DNA from: Opitutia bacterium
Lineage (GTDB): Bacteria; Verrucomicrobiota; Verrucomicrobiia; Opitutales; Opitutaceae
Direction: 5' to 3'
Assembly (NCBI GenBank): GCA_003142955.1
Contig: PLOH01000148.1
Location: 23,687 to 71,715, forward strand
DNA length: 48,029 nt
A program made the translations under genes and the position numbers. Below the pieces are notes generated by a model that saw nothing but the letters and a program-made list of their open reading frames with translations, made no database searches and had not been told where the DNA came from. Numbering within the stretch: position 1 is the first letter of the stretch; every line of letters starts with the position of its first letter. Below, in pieces: positions 1 through 8,607 of the stretch.

Positions 1-164
1 AAGAAGTCCTGCCCGGGCCTCATGGTCGAGGCGACCGTGGCGGAGACGAAGACAGTCGTTTCACCGACGGTGACCGTGACGGCGCCGTTGGCAAATTTGG
101 CAAGGGTACCGGTAGCGAACTTGATGCCGAGTTCGGGAACGGTGACGGTATGTTTCTGATTCAT
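1..164 (-). CDS. pnp: Polynucleotide phosphorylase, N-terminal part (cut by window edge)
   Basis: The reverse strand from 164 reads an ATG followed by [16 protein letters not shown] and then a segment ending [16 protein letters not shown], open to the window edge (54 residues). This matches the start of the first RNase PH domain of polynucleotide phosphorylase, the phosphorolytic 3'-5' exoribonuclease of the RNA degradosome. The gene lies downstream of rpsO on the same strand, the classic rpsO-pnp order. Only about the first 8% of the usual roughly 700 residues is visible, so the catalytic second core and KH/S1 domains cannot be checked. Confidence 0.9.
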   Translation of the reverse strand, partial: MNQKHTVTVPELGIKFATGTLAKFANGAVTVTVGETTVFVSATVASTMRPGQDF

Positions 165-355
165 GGGTCTGATGGATTGCCCCGCTCCCGGGCGTTCGCG
201 CGTCATGCGCGACGATCGCGGTGAGGAAGGGCGGTTGTTTGCGCCGTACGGCTCAGCCGTTCCCGGCGCGCGGGATCTCAACGGTTTTTAACCGGATTTC
301 GCTCCCGGCATCCCAGACGCGAGAGATTTCTGTTTGCTTCCATCCGTCGAGGTCG

Positions 356-377
356 GGCGGATTATCCTCAATCCGCC
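356..377 (-). promoter_or_regulatory. Stem-loop in pnp leader
   Basis: A perfect 8-bp inverted repeat, GGCGGATT / AATCCGCC, with a 6-nt loop. It is not followed by a T tract on either strand, so it is unlikely to be an intrinsic terminator. It would form in the pnp 5' leader RNA. Confidence 0.35.
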
Positions 378-463
378 GCGGCGGGTTAGGAATAACGCGC
401 CCTCACCTTGGATAGCGGCAAACGGAAATGTCCCGGGTCAAAAGGAGCGGGTCGGAAACGACA

Positions 464-492
464 CCGGGCGGTCCGCGGAATGGGCCGCCCGG
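464..492 (-). terminator. Strong GC hairpin just after rpsO
   Basis: The arms CCGGGCGGTCC and GGGCCGCCCGG pair over 11 bp with one G-U, around a 7-nt loop, and start 12 bp past the rpsO stop. The downstream minus-strand sequence (TGTCGTTTCC) is only weakly T-rich. It may be a partial terminator, attenuator or processing stem between rpsO and pnp. Confidence 0.45.
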
Positions 493-504
493 CGAGGAAA
501 CTGG

Positions 505-765
505 TTACTTGCGCAGGCTGAGACGCTGCAACAAGTCATTATACTTGGCCAGATCGTGTCGCTTCAGGTAATCCAAAAGCTTGCGACGACGGCTGGCCAT
601 CTGGAGAAGGCCGCGGCGGCTGTGGAAGTCCTTCCGATGCGCGCGCAGATGCTCGGTCAAGTGGTTGATCCGGGCGGTCAGCAGGGCGATCTGGACGTCG
701 CAGGAGCCGGTGTCCTTCTCGTGTACTTTGTATTGGGTGATGATTTCGGCTTTTACTATCGACAT
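505..765 (-). CDS. rpsO: 30S ribosomal protein S15
   Basis: An 86-residue protein that aligns from end to end with bacterial S15: the N-terminal block around [18 protein letters not shown], the helix with [17 protein letters not shown], and the RNA-binding [21 protein letters not shown]15 binds the 16S rRNA central domain early in 30S assembly and in some bacteria represses its own translation. The length is normal (about 88). The ATG at 765 has no obvious Shine-Dalgarno sequence. It lies upstream of pnp on the same strand, as in many bacteria. Confidence 0.97.
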   Translation of the reverse strand: MSIVKAEIITQYKVHEKDTGSCDVQIALLTARINHLTEHLRAHRKDFHSRRGLLQMASRRRKLLDYLKRHDLAKYNDLLQRLSLRK

Positions 766-994
766 GGTCTAGTGTGGGTTGCACGACTGGAGGGGGCTTT
801 GAGAACCCCGCGCCACCCGCCTTTGGCAACCTGCCGCCAGCCGATGGCACCGTTCTAATCCCGGCAAGCCGGGACCAATCATGGTGGCAGCCCGCAACCG
901 ACGGACTGTCACTAACGCAAGGGGCACTTATCTTAAACCCGGTCGGGCGGCGCAAGCGTATTTTTCTGGGCATGTCATTGAAGAACAGGGCGGC

Positions 995-1063
995 TTCATT
1001 CTCGGTCGCGTCTACGGGTGTTCTGCAGTCGCTGGGCGCGATCTTGCCTGCCGTGCCGCAGCC
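995..1063. repeat. Degenerate intergenic repeat, copy 1
   Basis: This 69-bp stretch is alignable with 16592-16661. The best part is GGCGCGATCTTG followed by CCGTGCC at the 3' side, where 25 of 29 bases agree (1035-1063 against 16633-16661). The 5' part shares TTC-TTCTCGG and GTCGC. Both copies are intergenic and neither contains a plausible gene. Confidence 0.55.
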
Positions 1064-1086
1064 TTGGCGAGGGCTGGCCGCAGCCC

Positions 1087-1114
1087 ATAAAACGGGCGCA
1101 GCAAGCCTGCGCCC
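1087..1114 (-). terminator. Palindromic element acting as terminator for GT2-dciA
   Basis: On the minus strand the arms GGGCGCAG and CTGCGCCC form a perfect 8-bp stem with a 5-nt loop, followed by GTTTTAT, the layout of an intrinsic terminator. It lies 38 bp past the stop of the dciA-like gene. The flanking CCGTAGGGGCGC belongs to the repeat family also seen at 39461-39520. Confidence 0.6.
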
Positions 1115-1151
1115 CTACGGCAGGAGACCGGATCTTCCACCGGGGAATTAA

Positions 1152-1538
1152 TCAGCCCGCCCGCAGGTTCAGCTCGCGCACGTGATCGCAGCCCGGGAGT
1201 TTCTGGACCTTGCCCAGGATCGATTCGCGGTGCATAAAGAGTTCATTGCGAACGACGCTGTGGGACACGAGGACCATCAGCGATTTGCCGCGGTCGATGC
1301 GCACGGGGTGCGAATAGGCGGCGTTCGCGGCGCCGACCATTTCCGGCCAGTGATCGCGGATCGTCTGCTCGCAGGAGTTCCGGCCGATCTGATACTTCAC
1401 GAGCAACGTTTCGATCAGCGGCCCCAGCGGCGTTGTCGCCCGGCACCTCATGTTCCATGGCTCGGTGAAGGCGATCCCGCGGAAATCGCCGATCAGTTTC
1501 TCGGCACCCTTGCTGAACCTGGCCGGCTCGTCAGGCAT
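1152..1538 (-). CDS. DUF721/DciA family protein (probable replicative helicase loader)
   Basis: 128 residues with the DUF721 pattern: a hydrophobic N-terminal helix (LGPLIETLLVKY), W-x-x-x-VG (HWPEMVGAANAAYSHP), then a basic strand-rich stretch LMVLVSHSVVRNELF and a C-terminal EL-N-R motif. Family members called DciA help load or operate the DnaB helicase in bacteria without DnaC. The role here is by family, not shown. The gene's first 8 bp overlap the end of the upstream glycosyltransferase, so the two are probably co-transcribed; a terminator-like hairpin follows. The protein is of ordinary length for the family's KH-like core. Confidence 0.75.
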   Translation of the reverse strand: MPDEPARFSKGAEKLIGDFRGIAFTEPWNMRCRATTPLGPLIETLLVKYQIGRNSCEQTIRDHWPEMVGAANAAYSHPVRIDRGKSLMVLVSHSVVRNELFMHRESILGKVQKLPGCDHVRELNLRAG

Positions 1539-2361
1539 GGGGAGCGGAATCCATCCGCGGCTCCTTCAACCTCTCCGCCTCGTAGAGCCGGCTGTAGCGG
1601 AGCAACGTGCCGAAAGCGGTCGAGGCGGCGATGTAGAAGCCGGGGTAGCCGTCCAGAAAACCTCCGCGCAGCACGTAGGCGCGCACGAACCGCCAGACGG
1701 GCCGGAACAGCGCGTGCCCAAGTGACCAGTGTCGACCCAACGCTGCCTGGTGGCGCAGGAAGTCATCGGATTGGCGGCTCATCTTCCAGACTTGGGCGGG
1801 AAGCGTCGGATAGGAATAATGATGCAAGTCCGAATGAAAATGGGCGACCGGACCCTGCACGCGCACCTGCGTGTGAGCCGGGTCGCCGCCCCAACGACCA
1901 GCGTCCAACCGGAAAAGCCGGAGGCAGCGGTCGGGATACCAGTCCCCATGGAGGATCCAGCGACCGAGGAACCATGACTTGCGGGGAAAATCGGCGCCGG
2001 CGATCCGGGCTGGGCCTCCTTCCGCGGAGAAGCAGCGAACGATTTCGTCGCGTAGCGCGGAGGACACCTCCTCGTCGGCGTCGAGCGCAAGCACCCACGG
2101 TTGGGTAGCCTTGGCCAGGGCCAGGTTCTTCGTTTCGCGAAAACCCTGCCACTCGGTCTCGAAAACCCGGGCGCCATGCTGACCGGCAATGGAGGCGCTG
2201 TCGTCCGTCGTTTCGTTCAACACAACCACAATCTCACCCACCCAGCCCTGCACGCTGGCGAGACAACGCCGCAGATGGGCGGCCTCGTTTCTGGCGACAA
2301 TGACCACGGACACGGGCAGGGGAGTGGAAGACGGCGGCACGAGGGTCACACTAATGATCAT
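1531..2361 (-). CDS. Glycosyltransferase family 2, WaaE/KdtX-like
   Basis: From the ATG at 2361 the protein is 276 residues: a GT-A fold beginning [19 protein letters not shown], with the ExG-like [10 protein letters not shown] segment and the metal/nucleotide motif LALDADEEV (DAD). The rest resembles lipopolysaccharide core beta-glucosyl/heptose-modifying transferases of the WaaE type, including [12 protein letters not shown] and the C-terminal YPGFYIAAS region. It should act on the inner face of the cytoplasmic membrane; donor and acceptor cannot be told. The frame stays open to 2430, but the extra 23 residues do not look like the family. It overlaps the dciA-like gene by 8 bp and is divergent from the cation efflux gene. 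Confidence 0.82.
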   Translation of the reverse strand: MIISVTLVPPSSTPLPVSVVIVARNEAAHLRRCLASVQGWVGEIVVVLNETTDDSASIAGQHGARVFETEWQGFRETKNLALAKATQPWVLALDADEEVSSALRDEIVRCFSAEGGPARIAGADFPRKSWFLGRWILHGDWYPDRCLRLFRLDAGRWGGDPAHTQVRVQGPVAHFHSDLHHYSYPTLPAQVWKMSRQSDDFLRHQAALGRHWSLGHALFRPVWRFVRAYVLRGGFLDGYPGFYIAASTAFGTLLRYSRLYEAERLKEPRMDSAPHA

Positions 2362-2545
2362 TAATCGCGGGCAAGAGAATCCCAAATTGGCGGGCGGGAT
2401 CGCGCAATCGAGGTGGAGCGGCTTGTCCACCCGGCGCTTGTCTTGTCACGCAGGCTGTCCCTCAATCGGGGTATCGGATGAACTTGCGGATTCAATTCCC
2501 CCTGCGTTGCGAGCGCCGCCAGCGAGCCGCGGAGTTTTCGCTGCC

Positions 2546-3448
2546 ATGAATCGCGCATTTCTGACCCGGTTTGCCTGGATCTCCATCGCCGCCGCCCTGG
2601 TGACCATGGGGCTGAAGACGGCGGCCTATCTTGAGACCGGGTCGGTGGGATTGCTGTCCGACGCCATCGAATCGTTGGTGAATCTCTTCGGCGGCCTGAT
2701 GGCACTGGCGATGCTGACCGTGGCGGCCCGGCCTCCCGACGAGGATCACGCCTACGGTCATGGCAAGGCGGAGTATTTTTCCAGCGGGGTGGAAGGAACG
2801 TTGATCTCGATTGCGGCCGTGAGCATCGGGGTGACGGCGGTGCTGCGGTTGCTCGCGCCCCGGCCCCTCGAAGCCATCGGCCTCGGCCTGGCGATCTCCG
2901 TGGTGGCGTCGCTGGTGAATCTCGGCGTGGCGCTGTTGCTGCTGCGGGCGGCGCGCCAACATGATTCGATCACACTGGAGGCCAATGCGTATCATCTGTT
3001 GACCGATGTGTGGACCTCGGTTGGCGTGGTGGTGGGCGTAGGCGCCGTCGCGCTCACTCACTGGGAATGGCTCGACCCGGTCGTGGCGCTCGTCGTCGCT
3101 GCAAATATCATCTGGACGGGAGTGGGAATTGTGCGGCGCTCAGTCGCCGGCCTCATGGACAAGGCGATTGCTCCGGAGGATGTCGCCGCCGTCCAAAAAG
3201 TGCTGGACGTGTTCCGGCGGGACGGGGTGCAGTTTCATGCGCTGATCACCCGCCAGGCCGGGGCGCAAAAATTCGTGTCCGTGCACGTCCTCGTTCCGGG
3301 CGACTGGACGGTCAGGAGGGGGCATCAACTGCTCGAACAAATCGAAGCGGACATCCGGCACGCGGTGCCCGGTGCCCTGATGTTCACCCATCTTGAACCG
3401 TTGGACGATCCAGCCTCCTGGGCGGATGAAAAGCTGGAACGGCCATGA
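2546..3448 (+). CDS. Cation diffusion facilitator (CDF) efflux protein
   Basis: 300 residues with six predicted membrane helices and a C-terminal cytoplasmic domain. Diagnostic segments are [15 protein letters not shown] in TM2, [16 protein letters not shown] after TM2, and [14 protein letters not shown] in TM5. CDF proteins export divalent metals (Zn, Fe, Mn) in exchange for protons. In E. coli FieF the transport site is D45/D49/H153/D157; here TM5 keeps HxxxD, but TM2 reads ESLVN, that is E and N in place of the two Asp, so metal choice may differ. The start at 2546 precedes [16 protein letters not shown]; the frame is open further upstream but without family similarity. The end overlaps the next gene by 4 bp (ATGA). 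Confidence 0.9.
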   Translation: MNRAFLTRFAWISIAAALVTMGLKTAAYLETGSVGLLSDAIESLVNLFGGLMALAMLTVAARPPDEDHAYGHGKAEYFSSGVEGTLISIAAVSIGVTAVLRLLAPRPLEAIGLGLAISVVASLVNLGVALLLLRAARQHDSITLEANAYHLLTDVWTSVGVVVGVGAVALTHWEWLDPVVALVVAANIIWTGVGIVRRSVAGLMDKAIAPEDVAAVQKVLDVFRRDGVQFHALITRQAGAQKFVSVHVLVPGDWTVRRGHQLLEQIEADIRHAVPGALMFTHLEPLDDPASWADEKLERP

Positions 3449-4506
3449 AATTGACGCTGGTGCACTATGCGCTGGCCCGGGGCGGCGGGATGGAAAGGTA
3501 CCTGACCGACCTGCTGAGAGGATTTGCCGCCATTGGCGTGGCCCGGCGCGTCGTGGTGGGCCGCGCCGATCCGCAGCTGGCGGAGCAGCTCGGCGCCGAG
3601 GTGGTGAAATTGTCCAACGCGTTCAAGCCGCGCCTGGTGGCCAAGCTGGTGTTTTATCTGCGGGGGCGCCGGTGGTTGCGGGAGCATGCGGGCGAGCCGA
3701 CGCTGGGGCTGGCCCGGGTGCCGGGGTCGCAAGTCATGATCTGCGGCGGCAACCATCTCGGCTACCTGCGGGCGCGGGGGCGGCGGGGGGGGCTGGCCGA
3801 CCGCCTGGAGCTGCACATGGAGCGGCGCGCCTACGCGGAGGCCCGGCTGATCGTGGCCCATTCGGAAATGATGCGGCGGGAGTTGCAGGAGCTTTACGGG
3901 ATTCCATCCGGGAAAGTGGTGCGGCTGTATCCACCGGTGGATACGCAGCGCTTCCGGCGGTTTTCCGCGGACGAGCGGGCGGCGCTGCGGCGGCGCTGCG
4001 GATTCGACGGCCGGCGGGCGCGACTGCTCTTCCCGTCCGGCAGCCACCGGCGCAAGGGTCTGGACTTGCTGGTGGCGGCGGTCGCGCAGCGGCCGGAAGA
4101 GGGCTGGGAGATCATTGTGGCCGGGACCAAGCCGCCCGCCCGGCTCGCGGGGGCGGTGCGGTATGTCGGGCAGATCGAGGCGATGGAGGAACTGTATGCG
4201 GCGTGTGACGCGACGGTGCTGCCGTCGCGCTGCGAACCGTTCGGGCTGGTCTACGTGGAGTCGGTGCTGTGCGGCACTCCGGCGGTGTTGCCCGGCACGG
4301 CGGGGGCGGCGGAGATTCTCGCGGGACCCGGAGCGGTGGTGCTGCGGTCGCTGCAACCCGCCGCGATCGCGGCGGGCATTGAGGAGGCGCTGCAGGCCGG
4401 GCCGGTACCGCCCACGAATGTGGTCGCGGACCACGGCCTCTCGGTGGAGGCGCACGTGGGGAGGCTGCGAGCCTTATTCCCGCCCGAGGACGGCACAGAC
4501 GGCTGA
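3445..4506 (+). CDS. Glycosyltransferase family 4 (GT-B fold)
   Basis: 353 residues. The N-terminal half opens [18 protein letters not shown], the glycine-rich acceptor-side loop. The C-terminal half has the donor-side [14 protein letters not shown], a short [19 protein letters not shown], and the EX7E motif in [10 protein letters not shown], all typical of group 1 transferases such as those building LPS or exopolysaccharide. It is translationally coupled to the CDF gene (4-bp overlap) and its last 33 bp overlap the convergent GT9 gene. With the GT2, GT9, GH130 and ABC exporter nearby, an envelope glycan role is likely; the sugar is unknown. Confidence 0.88.
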   Translation: MKLTLVHYALARGGGMERYLTDLLRGFAAIGVARRVVVGRADPQLAEQLGAEVVKLSNAFKPRLVAKLVFYLRGRRWLREHAGEPTLGLARVPGSQVMICGGNHLGYLRARGRRGGLADRLELHMERRAYAEARLIVAHSEMMRRELQELYGIPSGKVVRLYPPVDTQRFRRFSADERAALRRRCGFDGRRARLLFPSGSHRRKGLDLLVAAVAQRPEEGWEIIVAGTKPPARLAGAVRYVGQIEAMEELYAACDATVLPSRCEPFGLVYVESVLCGTPAVLPGTAGAAEILAGPGAVVLRSLQPAAIAAGIEEALQAGPVPPTNVVADHGLSVEAHVGRLRALFPPEDGTDG

Positions 4507-5526
4507 GTACACCTCGTCCTCGCCGATGCGGCGGACGCAGTAGTTCTTGTAGCCGTTGCCTGGATCGCATTCCTGCGGCCACAGACAGCCGGTGCAGGGC
4601 AGGGGCGCCTGAAGGACGCGGTGGCCTTCGCCGGCCGGCGCCCAGACGATTTTGCTTTGCGAGCTGAAGAGTGCGACGACGCGGGTGCCGACCGCGGCGG
4701 CGATATGCATTGGGCCGCTGTCGTGGCAGAGGAGGAGATCGACCTGGCGAACGCAGGCGGCAAAGGTGCAGAGATCGACGGACGGAGGCAGCACGACGAG
4801 GGGCGTGCGGGCGGAGGCGCGGATGCCCTCGACCAGCGCCTGTTCGGCCGGCCCGCCGATGAGCAGTACCTGCGCGCCGGCCTCGGTCTGCAGACGGTCG
4901 GCGACGCGGGCGAAGCGGTCGAGCGGCCAGATGCGGTAGGAACTACGGCTGCCGGGGTGGAGGAGGACACGCGGCCGGCGGGGATCAGGGAGGAGGGCGG
5001 CGGCGCGACGGAGGTCTTCGGGGCGCGGCTCGAGGCGGCACTCGCGCGTCGCCACGGGCACGCCGGCGAAGGGCAGGAGGCGCAAGGTGTGGTCGATAAA
5101 TGACTCCGCGTAGTACTCGTCGGGCGTCACGACCGAAAGACGGGTGTAGGCGAGGCGGCGGCGCCAGCGGTGCTTGTCGGGTTCGAAGCTGGCACGAAAG
5201 GGCGCACCGGTCAGCCTTGAGAGGAAGGCGGTGCGGTCGTTGGTGTCGAGATCGAAGACATGCGTGAACCGCGCCGACCGGAGGACTCGGAGCAGGGCGA
5301 CCGCGCGCCCGAGCCGACGGGGAGGGCGGCGCGGGATTTGCAGCACGTGATCGATGTCGGGGTTGAGCGCAAGGATGTCAGCATAACCTTCGTCAACGAG
5401 CACGGTGAAGCTCCCGGCGGGCCAATGCCGGCGGAGATTGCGCAGAAACGGCGCGAGCAGAACCAGGTCGCCGATATAGCGCCGGCGGATGATGAGGATG
5501 CGCGGCTGGGCCGGGTCGGTGCTCAT
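4474..5526 (-). CDS. Glycosyltransferase family 9, LPS heptosyltransferase-like
   Basis: From ATG 5526 the protein has 350 residues. It starts RILIIRRRYIGDLVLLAPFL, the signature of ADP-heptose:LPS heptosyltransferases, and contains LHPGSRSSYRIWPLDRFA and LLIGGPAEQALVEG, then LLLCHDSGPMHIAAAVGT, the donor-binding D-SGPMH motif. A cysteine-rich tail (PCTGCLWPQECDPG) follows, common in this family. The enzyme would add a heptose to the inner LPS core at the cytoplasmic face of the membrane. The frame is open 39 codons further upstream, but that segment is Arg/Pro-rich and unlike the family. Its 3' end overlaps the convergent GT4 gene by 33 bp. Confidence 0.88.
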   Translation of the reverse strand: MSTDPAQPRILIIRRRYIGDLVLLAPFLRNLRRHWPAGSFTVLVDEGYADILALNPDIDHVLQIPRRPPRRLGRAVALLRVLRSARFTHVFDLDTNDRTAFLSRLTGAPFRASFEPDKHRWRRRLAYTRLSVVTPDEYYAESFIDHTLRLLPFAGVPVATRECRLEPRPEDLRRAAALLPDPRRPRVLLHPGSRSSYRIWPLDRFARVADRLQTEAGAQVLLIGGPAEQALVEGIRASARTPLVVLPPSVDLCTFAACVRQVDLLLCHDSGPMHIAAAVGTRVVALFSSQSKIVWAPAGEGHRVLQAPLPCTGCLWPQECDPGNGYKNYCVRRIGEDEVYSAVCAVLGRE

Positions 5527-5718
5527 GGCTGCCGGATCGCATGGGTTTCGCGGGCGGGACGAGGCCGGAAGGCGTGCCGCCACCAAGCCCGGAGGCGGCC
5601 CCGGCCCTTCGCCGCTCTCCTGTCGCTGTCGCCTCCGGGGCAACGCGGCATGACGTCGCAGCCTCGGATGGCGGGACCCCGCCGGTCGGCGAAGAGCGGC
5701 ATGAGGATCGATCCCCGC

Positions 5719-6669
5719 TCAGCGTTTCAGGGCGACCTCCAGCAACTCGTCGATGCTGGTGTCCGCGACACACTGATAGCGATCGCTGGCGCCGTAGTAG
5801 AGCTTGATGGAGCCGTCCGGTTCCACCACGTGAGAGGAGGCGAACACGCAATTGGGTGTATGGCCGGCGTTTTCGTAGGGCATCTCAGGAGTCAGGATGC
5901 ACTCGTCGCCCACGCGGATGAGCTCCGAGGGATCGTCCAGCCGGGCGAGGGCGACGCCGGCATGATAGAGAAATTCATATTCGCAGACCACGGAAACGGC
6001 GTGGAAGATGATCAGCCAGCCTTCCTTGGTCCTGATCGGCGTGCCACAGGGACCGATCTTGCCCCAACCGAAGGAGCATTTTCCCTTGTCCATCAGCAGT
6101 CGCTGGTTGCCCCAGAATTTCAGGTCCGGGGATTGGGTCACCCAGATCTCGCCGAGGGCGTTCGGACGTTCCAAGGCCGTGTACAGGCCGTTCAATTTCT
6201 CCGGAAACAGCACGGTATTGCGGAAGCCGGTGCCGGTAATGAAACCCTCCCACTTGAAGTTGTGCATGTCCTGCGAGGTCATGTGGCCCATCCGCGCGTC
6301 GGAGCCATGGCAGCAGAAGGTCATGTGGTAGGTATCCCCGATCTTCGTAATCCGCGGGTCGTATTGGACCCGGGCATATTTCTTGTACTCGGCATCCTTC
6401 GGCAGCTCGACGATCTCGCCAATTTTCCAGTGGTCGTAGCCGTTGGGGGATTCCGCCAGGCAGAAGAAATTATAGAAATTATAGCCCTCGCAGCGGAGGA
6501 CCATCACATACCGGTCCTCGTGCTTGACGACGGAACTGTTGTAAATGCCCCGGCAGGCGAACGGCACCATGTCGGCGGTGACGATCGGATTCCCGGCATA
6601 GCGGCGAACGGGGCGCCATTTGGCAAAGACGCGCGGCTCGGAATAGGAGGCGGTGGGTGGGTTGCTCAT
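5719..6669 (-). CDS. Glycoside hydrolase family 130 (beta-mannoside phosphorylase-like)
   Basis: 316 residues with the five-bladed beta-propeller pattern of GH130 (formerly DUF377): YAGNPIVTADMVPFACRGIYNSSVVKHE in pieces at the N-terminus, then YDPRITKIGDTYHMTFC with the conserved DPR, a GFRNTVLFPEK-type segment, the KIGPCGTPIRTKEGWLIIFH blade and the terminal LYYGASDRYQCVADTSIDELL. GH130 enzymes phosphorolyse or hydrolyse beta-1,4- or beta-1,2-mannosides; the substrate cannot be read from sequence. No signal peptide is seen, so it should be cytoplasmic. It sits 24 bp downstream of the ABC exporter stop codon's partner start, in the same direction, suggesting one operon. Confidence 0.85.
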   Translation of the reverse strand: MSNPPTASYSEPRVFAKWRPVRRYAGNPIVTADMVPFACRGIYNSSVVKHEDRYVMVLRCEGYNFYNFFCLAESPNGYDHWKIGEIVELPKDAEYKKYARVQYDPRITKIGDTYHMTFCCHGSDARMGHMTSQDMHNFKWEGFITGTGFRNTVLFPEKLNGLYTALERPNALGEIWVTQSPDLKFWGNQRLLMDKGKCSFGWGKIGPCGTPIRTKEGWLIIFHAVSVVCEYEFLYHAGVALARLDDPSELIRVGDECILTPEMPYENAGHTPNCVFASSHVVEPDGSIKLYYGASDRYQCVADTSIDELLEVALKR

Positions 6670-6693
6670 AGTTGTTTGGAGAACGACAGCCGG

Positions 6694-8460
6694 TCATGCG
6701 GCCGCTGTCTCGCCGATGCCATGCTGGCGGTCGTACAGCGACCGGTAGAGCGGGTTCGCGGCGTAGAGCGAGGCATGGTTGCCTTGCGCCACGATCGCGC
6801 CCTGGTCAAACACGAGGATGAGGGAGGCGTCCCGGATGGTGCTGAACCGGTGGGCGATGATGAGGACGGTCTTGCCGACCACGAGTTTGCGGAGCGCATC
6901 CTGGATGGCAGACTCACTTTCGGAGTCGAGCGCACTGGTGGCCTCGTCGAGCACCAGGATGGGTGCGTTGCGAAGAAAAGCGCGGGCGAGGGCGATCCGT
7001 TGTTTCTGGCCGCCGGAAACCAGCGAGCCTCGTTCGCCAACGACCGTGTCATAACCGTCCTGCAGCCCGCGGATGAACTCGTCGGCATGGGCGTTGACCG
7101 CGGCGGTCATCACCTCCTCACGGCTGGCGTTGGGCCGTCCGAGCAGCAGATTGTTGTAGATCGTGTCGTTGAACAGGACTGGGTCTTGGGAAACGACTGC
7201 GATGTTGCGCCGGAGGTCAGCCAGTCGCATGGCCCGCACGTCCAGCCCGTCGATGGTGACCGAACCGGTGCCGACCTCGTAAAACCGGGGTACGAGGTTG
7301 GCAAAGGTGGACTTGCCTGCGCCGCTCGGGCCGACCAGCGCGCAGACGGTGCCAGCGGGGATGTGGGCATTGACGCCACGAAGGGCAGGAATATTGCCGT
7401 TCGGGCCATAAGCGAAATTGACGGTCGCAAACGCCAGCTCGCCGTGCAGGCGGCCGACGTTGACGGGCTGGGCGGGATCGGCAATCTCGACCGATTCATT
7501 CAGCACTTCTTCCAGACGGTCGAGGGCGCTGAGGCCGCGCTTGAGATCGTTGTTGATGGCGCCGAGTTTCTTGACCGGTTCATAGGAGACGAACAGGGCG
7601 AAGACGATCGAGAGAAAGGTGTTCCACTCGATCCGGGCGTAATAGGCGTAGACGAGGGTGATGGCCACGCCCATGGCGGAGATGAACTCGATCGTCGGCG
7701 AGAGGAAGCTGGAATACTTGACAATCTTCATCTGCACGTGGAACAGGCTCTGCACGGCGGCGGCGAACCGGCCGATCTCGCGCTCCTCCAAGCCGAACGC
7801 CCGGATTTCCTTGGCCGCGCCCAGGTTCTCACTGAAGCGATCCGTCACCGTGCCGAGTTGGGCCTGCATCTGCTGAGCGCGCCGCAGGATGTGTTTCCCC
7901 GCATAACGGATGGGGAAAACCGCGATGGGCACCGAGGCGAGGCAGAGCAGCACGAGCCAGACGTCGCGGTTCTCACTCGCCACGTAGATCAGCGAACCGA
8001 TGGCGAACACGAGCGTGGCCGGCTGCTTGAAGATTTCGTTGGCAACATTGGTCAGCGTGAACTGCAGCTGGTTGGTGTCCGCGAGGCCGCGGGAGATCAA
8101 ATCGCCGGTCGGATGGCGGGCGAAGAAGCCCAGGGGCAGCACCTGCAGCTTGCGGAAGAAATCGAGGCGGACTTGTTCCAGCACGCGCACGCCGCACAGG
8201 CTGATGAAGTAGGCGTTGAAGTAGGCGGCGATTCCACGGACGAAGAACACCGCCGGAACGAGCGAAGCCAGGCCGACGATTTGCCAGAACTGGAGGCCCC
8301 GCTCCGGTGCGAAGATCGCCGGGAAGACCCGCTTCATCAATACGATGTTCAGCACGAAGCCATAGACGAACCCGTAGACGCCCGCGCACACTACGGATCC
8401 AATGAAATACGTCCGTACAGGCAGGAGGTATTTTAGGTACGGGCGGAAGCGCTGGAACAT
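6694..8460 (-). CDS. ABC exporter, fused permease and ATPase (MsbA-like)
   Basis: 588 residues from ATG 8460 (MFQRFRPYLKYLLPVRTYF). Six predicted membrane helices occupy about residues 15-320. The nucleotide-binding domain follows, with Walker A GPSGAGKST (about 376), signature LVSGGQKQRIALARA (about 478) and Walker B ILVLDEATSALD (about 500). This architecture is that of homodimeric type IV exporters such as MsbA, which flips lipid A-core across the inner membrane; multidrug or glycolipid export is also possible. The frame is open 27 codons upstream, but the added residues are unlike the family. The neighbouring glycosyltransferases support a glycolipid cargo (inference). The GH130 gene follows closely. 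Confidence 0.88.
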   Translation of the reverse strand: MFQRFRPYLKYLLPVRTYFIGSVVCAGVYGFVYGFVLNIVLMKRVFPAIFAPERGLQFWQIVGLASLVPAVFFVRGIAAYFNAYFISLCGVRVLEQVRLDFFRKLQVLPLGFFARHPTGDLISRGLADTNQLQFTLTNVANEIFKQPATLVFAIGSLIYVASENRDVWLVLLCLASVPIAVFPIRYAGKHILRRAQQMQAQLGTVTDRFSENLGAAKEIRAFGLEEREIGRFAAAVQSLFHVQMKIVKYSSFLSPTIEFISAMGVAITLVYAYYARIEWNTFLSIVFALFVSYEPVKKLGAINNDLKRGLSALDRLEEVLNESVEIADPAQPVNVGRLHGELAFATVNFAYGPNGNIPALRGVNAHIPAGTVCALVGPSGAGKSTFANLVPRFYEVGTGSVTIDGLDVRAMRLADLRRNIAVVSQDPVLFNDTIYNNLLLGRPNASREEVMTAAVNAHADEFIRGLQDGYDTVVGERGSLVSGGQKQRIALARAFLRNAPILVLDEATSALDSESESAIQDALRKLVVGKTVLIIAHRFSTIRDASLILVFDQGAIVAQGNHASLYAANPLYRSLYDRQHGIGETAAA

Positions 8461-8607
8461 GGGGCGAAATTGCGACTGCAGGTGAACGCGACAGCGACAG
8501 CCAAGGAGCTGGAGGCGCCGCTGGCAAGCAAGCTCCGCCAAATGAGAGGGATCCGTGCCTGAATCCGGACGCCGCGAATTCGGGGGCCCGGGACGCCAGA
8601 GGCCGCC

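Larger units (their letters stand above)
165..504 (-). other. rpsO-pnp intergenic leader, 340 bp, no gene seen
   Basis: No convincing coding sequence is visible between rpsO and pnp; open frames here lack homology and have no ribosome binding site. The stretch holds two perfect or near-perfect stem-loops (356-377 and 464-492). In E. coli the pnp leader folds into a stem cleaved by RNase III for autoregulation. The long, structured leader here would suit a similar control, but that is inference. Confidence 0.5.
766..1151. other. Intergenic, 386 bp: degenerate repeat plus terminator-like REP
   Basis: No gene is supported; the open frames are antisense to rpsO or have no recognisable family. 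The region carries a degenerate repeat at 995-1063 that recurs at 16592-16661, and a palindromic element at 1087-1120 that forms a terminator for the genes ending at 1152. The rpsO promoter must be here, but no convincing -35/-10 pair stands out. Confidence 0.5.

Noticed and set aside
5260..8436. Very long plus-strand open frame (over 1000 codons) opposite GT9, GH130 and the ABC exporter
   Set aside because: It is fully antisense to three genes with clear families; its translation is rich in Gly/Asp/His/Val and matches nothing. High GC content makes long antisense frames common.
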